Shown here piece by piece: positions 32,503 through 40,149 of a stretch of 42,186 nt of DNA. A program made the translations under genes and the position numbers. Numbering within the stretch: position 1 is the first letter of the stretch; each line of letters opens with the position of its first letter. Source of the stretch: Mesorhizobium sp. ORS 3324 (lineage in GTDB: Bacteria > Pseudomonadota > Alphaproteobacteria > Rhizobiales > Rhizobiaceae); the NCBI GenBank assembly GCA_000824825.2, contig LM655237.1, positions 1-42,186 on the forward strand, written 5' to 3'. The notes below the pieces were generated by a model. It was not told where the DNA came from. It did no database searches and worked only from the letters and a program-made list of their open reading frames with translations.

Positions 32503-33615
32503 TCAGTTGACCGGTTCGACCTGGTGGCCAATGGCCCACAGGAACGCCGCCATCTCGCGCGCGATCGCCGCAACGACGATGGGTTTCTTCTTGCCCGCGG
32601 CCATCAGGCGCCGGTAGCGGGCGCAAAGCCGGGTCTGCGCCTTCCAGGCGATCTCGCGTACCGCCTTCGGCAGGCCCTCGAGGCGGACGCGAATGGGCTC
32701 CGTCACCCTGGCGGGATAGCGGTAGGCCCAAGCGCCTTCGATCAGGACGCGGCGGGCGCGGCGATTGCCGGCCAATGTCAGGCCACCGCGCTTGACCGTC
32801 TCGCCGGTCGAGCGCTCCGAGGGCACCAGGCCGAGAAAGGCCATCAGCTGGCGCGGATTGTCGAAGCGGCGGACATCGCCGACTTCGCTGACAAAGGTGA
32901 CGGAGACGATGAAGGACACACCACGCAGCGCCTGATAGGCCGCCACCACCGGCGCCATCGACCAGCTCGGTACCAGCTCGGCCAACTGCGCATCCAGCCG
33001 CTCCAGCCGAGCCTGCGCATCGGTGATCACGTCGACCTGGTCCTGGAACACGATCTGCTGTGCCGGATGGTCGAACTTTTGCGCCGCCAGCCAGCGGGCA
33101 TGAGCCCGGGTCCAGTTCTTGAAACCGGTAAAGACCCGGCCATGGCGCAGCAGGAACGAAAGCAGCATCTGGCGCTTCTTGCGCAGATCCTCGCTCGCCG
33201 CGGCACGCACCCGCACCATGTCGCGCACCGCTTCATGCACCGCGTCTGGAACCCAGATTCCCTTCAGTTCTCCGGCCCGCAACAGCCGTGCTAGGCTGAC
33301 CGCATCGCGCCGGTTCGTCTTGACGCGCTCGCCCGGGCGCTTGGGGATCAGCGAAGGCGCAACGACATCGCAGCGCTGACCGAGCTCGACGATCTGCCGG
33401 CAGAGCCCGTAGCCGGTCGGGCCGGCTTCGTAACAAAAATGCAGGCGAGGATGCTTTTTCTCCAGCCTGCGCACGAAGCGCTCGACCGCCGCCGGCCTCG
33501 CCTCGATCTCGCCGAAAAACCGGACCTCCCCATTGCGACCACTCTCGGCAACCGCAATGGCGTGCTTCGCCTTCGACACATCGACACCTACGTAAAAGAC
33601 GCTATCTTGCTTCAT
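32503..33615 (-). CDS. IS110-family transposase (recombinase)
   Basis: 370 residues. The N-terminal RuvC-like DEDD domain starts VFYVGVDVSKAKHAIAVAE (first Asp), has EAGPTGYGLCRQI (Glu) and KTNRRDAVSLARLLRAGEL (Asp residues). The C-terminal transposase_20 domain has LRGVSFIVSVTFVSEVGDV, RQLMAFLGLVPSERSTGE with the conserved serine, and LTLAGNRRARRVLIEGAWAYR. The frame is uninterrupted and of normal or slightly long length. The ATG at 33615 directly fits the conserved start. It catalyses RNA-guided insertion of the element. Confidence 0.9.
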   Translation of the reverse strand: MKQDSVFYVGVDVSKAKHAIAVAESGRNGEVRFFGEIEARPAAVERFVRRLEKKHPRLHFCYEAGPTGYGLCRQIVELGQRCDVVAPSLIPKRPGERVKTNRRDAVSLARLLRAGELKGIWVPDAVHEAVRDMVRVRAAASEDLRKKRQMLLSFLLRHGRVFTGFKNWTRAHARWLAAQKFDHPAQQIVFQDQVDVITDAQARLERLDAQLAELVPSWSMAPVVAAYQALRGVSFIVSVTFVSEVGDVRRFDNPRQLMAFLGLVPSERSTGETVKRGGLTLAGNRRARRVLIEGAWAYRYPARVTEPIRVRLEGLPKAVREIAWKAQTRLCARYRRLMAAGKKKPIVVAAIAREMAAFLWAIGHQVEPVN

Positions 33616-33732
33616 GGCCCGTCCTTTCTTCGCTGGGGCTCGGCTCGGGCACTCCCCGAAGCAACCCCCGTTTGCTTAACAGCTGCAAAGACTAAGGGCG
33701 GGCCGCCGCTCAGACCACGGTCATAACGTCTA

Positions 33733-33918
33733 CTACGCCGGCGCCGCACCGACGCGGCGAAATCTCCTTAACTCGACCAACCCCCACGCGACAGGCGGAA
33801 CGGCGGACGCATAGAGCGCTCCTATGGTTCCGAAATGAGGAAGGGCCATGCGGTACGCGAGCCATGGCGGCAGCAAATTGATCCCGAGCTCGACAACAAG
33901 ACCTTCGCGTATCTTCAA
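33733..33918 (-). pseudogene. VC0807-type membrane protein gene truncated at the insertion element
   Basis: The - strand frame from TTG 33918 (GGAG 8 bases upstream) reads LKIREGLVVELGINLLPPWLAY, then FGTIGALYASAVPPVAWGLVELRRFRRV, the first two membrane helices of VC0807-like inner membrane proteins. It then ends in GAAPA and a stop, 6 bases from the edge of the IS110-type element. Full members continue for another 100 or more residues. The missing part is not on the other side of the element. Confidence 0.55.
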
Positions 33919-34493
33919 TGATCGCTCCGGTCTTCTGGAGGGAATGTGGCGGTAAAGTATGGGATCGCGTGGTATATGCGTGCAATGCCGGCTCGTAAAT
34001 CCGTGATGGGGGCGCCAAGCTGACGCAGAAGGAAGCCGCGGAGAAGCTCGACATCGGAGAGGCCCGCCGGAACCTATTGAGACCATGAGCCAGATGAGCT
34101 GGTGATCCGCTGATCAGCCTGCCGGCAGTGGTGCGCTGATCAGCCCGGCGACCAACGCCGTCAGCTATCGCTTCCTGTGTGAAAAGCTGCTGGCGACCAG
34201 GTCGGGTCATAGAGCGCATCAAGTTTTCGCAGATCACACAGCCGGCGCCTTCGAGGTCCCCGCCCGTTATCCGTTTGAAAACCTATCAGGAATTTGTCCA
34301 GTCTACACGGGCAAGGGTGGTGACCCGTTGACATGGTCTCGTTATCATCAGGCGCTGCCTACAACATCGAAGTGCTGAAGATTTGCGCCTGTGCGATGTC
34401 GAATCGGCGTACCGATGGAACCGACATGCTTCCCCTCGAGAGGAGCGGCGCAGTTGTCGAGCAATCAGAGTTAGGCTGAGCCGACACTGGTAT
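33919..34493. other. No gene recognised
   Basis: About 575 bases, mostly closed in all frames or with patternless short frames. There are GCTGATCAGC-type repeats near 34116-34145. It is interpreted as debris from past insertions. Confidence 0.45.
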
Positions 34494-34518
34494 GGAACCG
34501 CAATTTCCGCCCCGCGTT
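34494..34518 (+). promoter_or_regulatory. EcfG-type promoter far upstream of the Nramp gene
   Basis: GGAAC (34494-34498), 17 bases, GTT (34516-34518) preceded by C. The next gene start is the GTG at 34736, so a transcript would have a leader of about 210 bases or be a separate RNA ending at the hairpin near 34640. Confidence 0.5.
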
Positions 34519-34630
34519 CCTTGTATGCCAGTAGCTTATTAGCCAGCGCTCATCCATTTTGCGGAGCCGTTTCCCACCTATGCATCAGGCAATCGTCATT
34601 TTCAGCTTACTTGCGACGGCCAAATGTTTT

Positions 34631-34648
34631 GAGCCCGAAAGGCTCTTT
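34631..34648 (+). terminator. Small hairpin with T-run in the Nramp leader
   Basis: GAGCC (34631-34635) and GGCTC (34641-34645) close a CGAAA loop and are followed by TTT. This is a weak terminator-like structure between the stress-type promoter and the Nramp start. Confidence 0.35.
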
Positions 34649-34735
34649 GGCAGGAACTTGAACCCGTTCTTGATGGGCTGGTCTTGTCAGCGGAGGCGGC
34701 AGGTTCGTTTGAGCTTAGGCTTGAGAGGCTGACGC

Positions 34736-36046
34736 GTGAGCGAGGTCAGTTCTGACGTTTCGAGCCAGCAAGGCAAAAATCTTGCAAAGGGTCCGTTTCG
34801 AAGACTATTGCGCACGATCGGCCCCGGCTTCATCACAGGCGCATCCGACGATGATCCGTCAGGCATCGGGACATACAGCCAGGCCGGCGCTCAGCTGGGG
34901 TTCAATATCGGCTGGATCATGCTGCTAACCATCCCGCTGATGGCAGCGATCCAAGAGATTTCAGCCCGGATCGGGCGAACAACCGGCAGGGGCATCTCGG
35001 GCAACCTCACCCGCCATTATCCAGTTTTCCTGCTCTATTTGGTCGTCGTTCTGCTCTTTACGGCCAACGTCATAAACATCGGCGCCGATCTCAGCGCGAT
35101 GGCTGATGCGTTGAAACTGCTGGTCGGAGGGCCGAGTTCCCTTTTCGTCGTGGGGTTCGCAGTGATCTGCGTGTCGGCAACCGTGTTCATCGACTACGAC
35201 CGCTATGTCACCGTCCTCAAATGGACCACTTTGAGCCTGTTCGCCTACGTGGTCGCAATGTTCGCCGCTAAGGTTCCCTGGCCAGAAGCGGCAATGGGGC
35301 TTCTGATCCCGAGTTGGCAGTGGAACAGCACAGTCTTCACCACTGTGCTTGCCATCCTGGGTACGACGATTTCGCCCTATCTGTTCTTCTGGCAGGCTTC
35401 CCAGGAGGTGGAGGAAGAGCAACTCGATCCTAAGGCTAGGCCGCTCAAATGGGCGCCCTGGCAGGCCATCAGAGCGTTCCAGCGCATCAGAGCCGACACA
35501 GTTGTTGCCATGGCATTGTCCAACCTCATCGCCATCGCCATTATCTTTACGACGGCAGCAACGCTGCACAAGGCAGACATGACCAACATTGCCTCATCGG
35601 CGGACGCCGCAAAGGCTCTCGAACCGGTTGCCGGCAAATTCGCCTTTATATTCTTTGCCGCAGGAATCATTGGGACTGGATTGCTTGCGGTGCCCGTCTT
35701 GGCAGGTTCTGCGGCCTTTGCGGTTGGTGAGGCAATGCGCTGGCCAGTCGGCCTGCAGCGCAAACCAAAAGAGGCAGTGGCGTTTTACGCGACACTCGCC
35801 GCAGCCGCTGCCCTGGGGACAGGTATCATATTCACTCGTATTGATCCCATTAAGGCGCTTTTCTGGAGTGCCGTCATCAACGGTATATGTGCCGTGCCGG
35901 TAATGGTGGTCATGATGCTGATGGCCGAACGCAGTGACATTATGGGAGACTTCCCCATCCAAGGCTGGCTGCGCCTGTTCGGCTGGCTTTCGACAATCGC
36001 GATGATGCTCTCTGCACTGGGCCTCATTGCCCAATGGTTTATGTGA
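34736..36046 (+). CDS. Nramp-family divalent metal transporter, divergent clade
   Basis: 436 residues with about eleven membrane helices. The first helix has GPGFITGASDDDPSGIGTYSQ: canonical Nramp proteins have DPGN here, but this one has DPSG (residues 40-43), losing the metal-binding Asn. In the sixth helix the canonical MPH motif is replaced by LGTTISPYLFFWQASQE, losing the Met that prefers transition metals. Such changes are seen in Nramp relatives with altered metal choice, including magnesium transporters, so the substrate may be a hard ion; this is inference. The GTG start has GAGAGG 7 bases upstream. Confidence 0.85.
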   Translation: MSEVSSDVSSQQGKNLAKGPFRRLLRTIGPGFITGASDDDPSGIGTYSQAGAQLGFNIGWIMLLTIPLMAAIQEISARIGRTTGRGISGNLTRHYPVFLLYLVVVLLFTANVINIGADLSAMADALKLLVGGPSSLFVVGFAVICVSATVFIDYDRYVTVLKWTTLSLFAYVVAMFAAKVPWPEAAMGLLIPSWQWNSTVFTTVLAILGTTISPYLFFWQASQEVEEEQLDPKARPLKWAPWQAIRAFQRIRADTVVAMALSNLIAIAIIFTTAATLHKADMTNIASSADAAKALEPVAGKFAFIFFAAGIIGTGLLAVPVLAGSAAFAVGEAMRWPVGLQRKPKEAVAFYATLAAAAALGTGIIFTRIDPIKALFWSAVINGICAVPVMVVMMLMAERSDIMGDFPIQGWLRLFGWLSTIAMMLSALGLIAQWFM

Positions 36047-36327
36047 CCGGCAACTTACGATCCATAATAGATGTTTAGCCGCCGACAGCCAGGATCGCGA
36101 GCTGGACGATCAATCCGAACGGCGGTCAGAAGTGCATATGGACAATATGATTTTGCGCAGACAATCTGGTGTCGCGCGACCAAATCGTTGCCACCGGCTG
36201 GCACCCATGGCCATGCTTGCACCGAACAGTCCACCTACCGTCGAAGCGAGACGGGCTTTTCCAACGATGCAGAATCTCAAGGACTGCGGCCCGCAGCCAT
36301 TGCAGGCCGCAAACGTTAAACAGAAAG

Positions 36328-36720
36328 CTATTTGCTCCAGCGACCTTCATATTTGAATTCGGGAGCCGACTTTAGCTGATCTTTGGTGACGTCCATGGTG
36401 GCCGTCCACTTCTTGTCGCTTTCGGAGTAGTTGATCGTAACGGCCGACGGGGCAACGATCACGTAGTGATCCCCAATGCCGAGAAAGCCGCCGACCGAAA
36501 CTATATATCCGGCAAGGGTGCCATTTGAGATGAGCAGGTCCTTGATCTCGCCGACAGTTTCATTCGCCTTGTTCACGATCTTCAGGCCGATCAGATTGTA
36601 GCTGATCATGTCCGTGGGTTTAGCGGTAACATAGGTTTCGGCCGGGGCCGTAGCCGCCTGTGCAATTGCCGGCGCCGCCAGCGTGGAAATGGCAGCCAGG
36701 GCGATTAGAAGCTTGCGCAT
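36328..36720 (-). CDS. Secreted PRC-barrel domain protein
   Basis: 130 residues. A Sec signal peptide (MRKLLIALAAISTLAAPAIA) is followed by a short linker and a PRC-barrel: MISYNLIGLKIVNKANETVGEIKDLLI, then YIVSVGGFLGIGDHYVIVA and MDVTKDQLKSAPEF. It is therefore periplasmic, unlike the cytosolic relative at 13907, with which it shares the GGFLGIG and LK(A/S)AP motifs. ATG 36720 has GGAG 7 bases upstream. A perfect GGAAC-N17-GTT site is 37 bases upstream. Its role is unknown; such proteins are typical stress-regulon members in rhizobia. Confidence 0.85.
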   Translation of the reverse strand: MRKLLIALAAISTLAAPAIAQAATAPAETYVTAKPTDMISYNLIGLKIVNKANETVGEIKDLLISNGTLAGYIVSVGGFLGIGDHYVIVAPSAVTINYSESDKKWTATMDVTKDQLKSAPEFKYEGRWSK

Positions 36721-36756
36721 TAACGTCTCCTGTTGAATGCCCAAACCCAGAGATTG

Positions 36757-36781
36757 AACTGGCTCGCGAGGGAAGGGTTCC
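36757..36781 (-). promoter_or_regulatory. EcfG-type stress promoter for the secreted PRC-barrel gene
   Basis: On the - strand GGAAC (36781-36777), 17 bases, GTT (36759-36757). Confidence 0.65.
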
Positions 36782-36960
36782 GCGCAGAGCCGAAAACAGG
36801 ACTTCTTAGAGAAGTTGCAGCTTTTTTCAGGCTTGTGGATTCGTGACGAAGATCGCTGAAGTTTTATTAGGTCTTAGCAAAGAGTCGTCCCGATCGTTCG
36901 CCTCTTGTTAGCAAAGATGCCCGGTCCTCGCAGGGTCCGAGGCGCGCCTCATTGTTCACG

Positions 36961-36982
36961 GCCCCGGTCCGGAGACCGGGGC
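36961..36982. terminator. Strong hairpin downstream of the DUF892 gene
   Basis: GCCCCGGTC (36961-36969) pairs perfectly with GACCGGGGC (36974-36982) around CGGA, 53 bases after the stop of the DUF892 gene. It has no T-run. A second palindrome, GAGGCGCGCCTC, is at 36939-36950. Together they probably end that transcript. Confidence 0.55.
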
Positions 36983-37034
36983 TGCATTGCCAAACTTGCC
37001 CTTGGCATGTGAACCAAGCGTCCTACCAGGCGCC

Positions 37035-37556
37035 TTACGCGGCCGCCTGCATGGCCCGCTTGTTCGCACCGCTTTCGCCGAGCTTGGTAAGGGTCTCGTC
37101 GGTTGCGGATTCTTCCTTGAGGGTCTCGCGCAACAAGGGCAGGGCGTCTTTCAGCCCCAGTTGCTCCGCCCAGGCGATCAGCGTGCCGTAGCGCGCTATT
37201 TCGTAATGCTCGACCGACTGGGCGGCCGCTACAAGGCCCGCGTCGAGCGCCGGCTCGTCCTTGTATTCCTCGAGGACTTCCGAACCTTCTTCAATGATGC
37301 CGTCGATCGCAGGACACGTCTTGCCCCTGGCCGGCTTGCCCAGCATTTCGAAAACCTGCTCCAGCCGGTCGACCTGACCTTCGGTCTCGGTACGATGCTT
37401 TTCGAAAGCCGCGCTCACTTCTTCCGACTGCGCCGCCTTGGCCATCTTAGGCAGCGTTCTGAGAATTTTCTTTTCCGCGTAGTAAATGTCTTTCAGACCA
37501 TCCACGAACAGGCTTTCCAGGCCGTTCGCCGGGCCGGACGAACTTTTCTTCACCAT
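37035..37556 (-). CDS. DUF892 family (YciF-like, ferritin-like) protein
   Basis: 173 residues of the DUF892/YciE-YciF ferritin-like helical bundle: LESLFVDGLKDIYYAEKKILRTLPKMAKAA, FEKHRTETEGQVDRLEQVFEMLG, KTCPAIDGIIEEGSEVLEE, and LVAAAQSVEHYEIARYGTLIAWAEQLG. The conserved Glu and His residues resemble a di-iron site. Relatives are induced by osmotic and other stress. ATG 37556 has GAAGGAG 6 bases upstream, and the extension to 37652 is not needed. A GGAAC sequence lies upstream at 37615 but its partner is misplaced (15 or 19 bases). Confidence 0.85.
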   Translation of the reverse strand: MVKKSSSGPANGLESLFVDGLKDIYYAEKKILRTLPKMAKAAQSEEVSAAFEKHRTETEGQVDRLEQVFEMLGKPARGKTCPAIDGIIEEGSEVLEEYKDEPALDAGLVAAAQSVEHYEIARYGTLIAWAEQLGLKDALPLLRETLKEESATDETLTKLGESGANKRAMQAAA

Positions 37557-37838
37557 CAACGTCTCCTTCGGTTGGCTTGCTGTTCCAAAACGAACGGCTT
37601 CCCACCCGTTGTTCCAAGCGAATTCAAGGAAGGCGTTCGACGTTCTGAGCAAACAAAACCGACAGGATCAACCGATGTTCCCGGCGAAATATTTTGTGAC
37701 CTCTACGTCGAGCAACCGGGGCGCGACGACGGCCCAAAGCCGCCTCCACGACCCTCGCGCCAATCCTAACAAATTTAATAGTCGGCCGGGCGGCTGCTCG
37801 CTATTCTGCGCTCGAGGGTATCTAGCTAGGAGGTGGCC

Positions 37839-38072
37839 GTGGTTGTGATCGATCTGCCTGCAAGAAGCCTGACACGCACTATCGACCAATATGTTGAATC
37901 CCGCAGACGCCCTGATTGGCCGATCTCGACAGCCCAGGCAGTGACTGCCATCCGCTGTGTAATGCCGCGTTGTACGCTTTCCGACCGGCAGATCGCCGAT
38001 ATGGTCGCCGCAGCAGCCGTCGCCAGGCATCGCAACCTTGCATTCGATCTCGAGGCACCAGACAACGCCTAG
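37839..38072 (+). CDS. Small hypothetical protein (77 aa), paralogous to 28006-28221
   Basis: It starts with GTG 37839, 5 bases after a perfect AGGAGG (37828-37833); the GTG at 37833 would overlap that ribosome binding site. The product VVVIDLPARSLTRTIDQYVE, then PISTAQAVTAIRCVMPRCTLSDRQIADMV and RHRNLAFDLE, is soluble and helical. It shares its core with the protein at 28006-28221. A helix-turn-helix-like feel is present, but no domain can be named. Confidence 0.6.
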   Translation: MVVIDLPARSLTRTIDQYVESRRRPDWPISTAQAVTAIRCVMPRCTLSDRQIADMVAAAAVARHRNLAFDLEAPDNA

Positions 38073-38222
38073 CGCAATCCCGCGCAACCAGTTTCGTCCA
38101 AAATTGCGTGGAAAAAGCAAACCGGCCAGTGGTTTTCTGGACTGCTCCAGCCGTGGTTGCCTTCTTTGACACCCGTCGGTCGGGGCAAATCCTCGAGCTG
38201 CGCCGCCCAGATAAGGCCGGCG

Positions 38223-38525
38223 TCACCTCGGCGGGCCTTTGCCGTCACGCGACCAGAGCTGGTCGAGCATGGTGAGCGCGGCACTTGGTTCGGCAGGCTC
38301 CAGCAGCCCCTGTTCGGCAGCCGCTTTCTTGAAGGCGGCAAAAGCAATAGCCGGACGGCAAATTCCCGCGGCCGCGTCTTCCACCAGTCGGGCCGCCTTG
38401 AGGTAACCGGGCGATTCCTTGTTTTTCCATGTCCGATCAAGTGCTTTCTTGGCATCGGGGATCGAGGAAACCACCATCGTGCTGCCGTCGACGAAGCGGA
38501 TGGTGATCGGCAGGAATCTGCTCAT
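38223..38525 (-). CDS. DUF982 domain protein
   Basis: 100 residues. PITIRFVDGSTMVVSSIPDAKKAL and the following ALDRTWKNKESPGYLKAARLVEDAAAG are characteristic of DUF982, a small family nearly confined to Rhizobiales whose role is unknown. The C-terminal half has the usual ARPAFAAFKKAA-like helix (FAAFKKAAAEQG). It lies 6 bases after a possible 36-codon gene on the same strand. A stem AAGGCC/GGCCTT (38213-38239) spans its stop and may end transcription. Confidence 0.8.
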   Translation of the reverse strand: MSRFLPITIRFVDGSTMVVSSIPDAKKALDRTWKNKESPGYLKAARLVEDAAAGICRPAIAFAAFKKAAAEQGLLEPAEPSAALTMLDQLWSRDGKGPPR

Positions 38526-38531
38526 GGCTCG

Positions 38532-38642
38532 TCACCAACCTAACCACTCGCTGGTGCGCCAGGCGAGGCCGAGGAAGGGCGCCGCTATCAGGGCCGCCGC
38601 CGCGAGAGCGAGAAGGGATCTGTTCATACGAGCGGATTTCAT
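38532..38642 (-). CDS. Possible small membrane or exported peptide (36 aa)
   Basis: ATG 38642 opens 36 codons: MKSARMNRSLLALAAAALIA then APFLGLAWRTSEWLGW. This is a basic start and one hydrophobic segment, like a signal anchor. It ends 6 bases before the DUF982 start, which suggests co-translation. An internal ATG five codons later is an alternative. The ribosome binding site is weak. Confidence 0.35.
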   Translation of the reverse strand: MKSARMNRSLLALAAAALIAAPFLGLAWRTSEWLGW

Positions 38643-38839
38643 GGTGCCACCACATAGATCGAGATCGCCATAACGAAATTGCCGTCACTGGGTTGCATCC
38701 AATCGGCCAGTAGCAGGCTCCTCAGGCGAGCCGAGCATCCCGCGGGGCCGATCCCCCACTGGAAAGCAAGCAGCATGCGCACTCATGCCAACCTTTCTTA
38801 TTCGCACGCGTTGTCCCGGGACAGTCAAAGGAGAAAGCA

Positions 38840-39871
38840 ATGCCGACCAAATCCCCCAGAGCGACACAATCCGCTACGCCGAGGGCATCCACCTCGCCGA
38901 CCAAATCCGCCACCGAGCAGGCGGCGAGTCGGCAGCGCAGCGTGCAGCGTAAGGTCGACGCCACCGACCGCACCAAACCGAACGGTAAACCGAAATCGCA
39001 AGCCGCCATGCAGGCGGGCGCGCGCAAATATCCAGTCCCGCCATTCCCGAAGCAGCATCATCCGAAGCCGGGCGAGGAATGGGCGATCGAACCGGCGCCG
39101 CTTTATGACGCGCCGTTCTGGCGGGGCTCGGGCAAGCTGGAGGGCAAAGTTGCGCTGATTACGGGCGGCGATTCCGGCATCGGCCGCGCAGTTGCGCTGC
39201 TGTTCGCGCGCGAAGGGGCGGATGTGGCGGTTGCGTATCTCAGCGAGGACCGGGACGCCAAGGCGACGAAGCAGGCGGTCGAGGCTGAAGGCAGGCGCTG
39301 CATCACGCTTCGCGGTGATGTCTCAAGGCGAAACTTTTGCCGCAAGGTGGTTGAGCAGACGGTCAAGACCTTCGGCAGGATCGACGTACTGGTCAACAAC
39401 GCTGCCTTTCAGGTCCATTCGGCCGATTTCGCCGACCTTACCGAGCAGCATTTCGACACCACACTCAAGACCAATCTTTACGGCTATTTCCACATGGCGC
39501 AGGAGGCGGTGCCGCATATGAAGCCGGGGTCGGCCATCATCAATACCGGTTCCGTCACCGGCATCGAAGGTTCGAAGGATCTGGTTGACTATTCGATGAC
39601 CAAGGGCGGCATCCACGCCTTCACCCGGGCGCTCTCCGGCAATCTCATCAGCAAGGGCATTCGGGTGAACGCAGTGGCGCCCGGCCCGGTATGGACGCCG
39701 CTCAACCCATCGGAGAAAGAGGCCGAGGACGTTTCGCGGTTCGGTGCCCAGACGCCGATGAAGCGGCCCGCCCAGCCGGAGGAGATCGCGCCGGCCTATG
39801 TGTTTTTAGCCTCGCCGCAATGCTCCAGCTATATCACCGGCGAGATCCTGCCCATCATCGGCGGTTACTGA
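38840..39871 (+). CDS. SDR-family oxidoreductase with N-terminal extension
   Basis: 343 residues. About 95 N-terminal residues are basic and low-complexity (PTKSPRATQSATPRAST), followed by PPFPKQHHPKPGEEWAIEP, the lead-in seen in YghA-like enzymes. The Rossmann motif is VALITGGDSGIGRAVALLFAREG, then VLVNNAAFQ, the catalytic Ser in NTGSVTG, and YSMTKGG with Tyr and Lys. It is an NAD(P)-dependent reductase or dehydrogenase of unknown substrate; this subgroup is frequent among stress-induced genes. AAAGGAG precedes the ATG by 7 bases. The long basic tail is unusual and could bind nucleic acid. Confidence 0.85.
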   Translation: MPTKSPRATQSATPRASTSPTKSATEQAASRQRSVQRKVDATDRTKPNGKPKSQAAMQAGARKYPVPPFPKQHHPKPGEEWAIEPAPLYDAPFWRGSGKLEGKVALITGGDSGIGRAVALLFAREGADVAVAYLSEDRDAKATKQAVEAEGRRCITLRGDVSRRNFCRKVVEQTVKTFGRIDVLVNNAAFQVHSADFADLTEQHFDTTLKTNLYGYFHMAQEAVPHMKPGSAIINTGSVTGIEGSKDLVDYSMTKGGIHAFTRALSGNLISKGIRVNAVAPGPVWTPLNPSEKEAEDVSRFGAQTPMKRPAQPEEIAPAYVFLASPQCSSYITGEILPIIGGY

Positions 39872-40149
39872 GCACGACCCGCGAGGGCCGGCAAAGCCCG
39901 AGGACAACCCTGCAGTCGACTTCAGCCGCGCCGCACCGGCATGCCTGGTCGGCCGGCCACGATCCGGCGCCGACGTACTGGATTCGGGAACAATCCAACC
40001 TGATTGGTATTGACTTCAGCGGGCCGCGTTAGCCGGACCTGGTGGCAAAGAGAACAGGGTGGTTTTTCCGGCTTCACATCCTGGCCAACGAAAAGGCAGT
40101 CGAGCTCTTGTCCCACCCGGCCCGCATCAGTTCGAGGTAGGCAGCGGAG

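Larger units (their letters stand above)
32122..33726 (-). mobile_element. IS110-family (IS1111-group-like) insertion sequence
   Basis: TTATGACCGTGGTC (32122-32135) and GACCACGGTCATAA (33713-33726) are perfect 14-base inverted repeats enclosing one IS110-type transposase gene. Inverted repeats near the ends are a mark of the IS1111 group. The non-coding part is long after the transposase (32136-32502, 367 bases) and short before it (33616-33712). The repeats may be slightly inside the true ends, which were not determined. The transposase frame is intact, so the element may be active. Confidence 0.65.

Noticed and set aside
32362..33294. 310-codon open frame on the + strand
   Set aside because: It is the complement of the IS110 transposase.
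37582..37615. EcfG-type promoter for the DUF892 gene
   Set aside because: GGAAC is present twice on the - strand, but GTT follows at 15 or 19 bases, not 17, so it was not listed as a feature.
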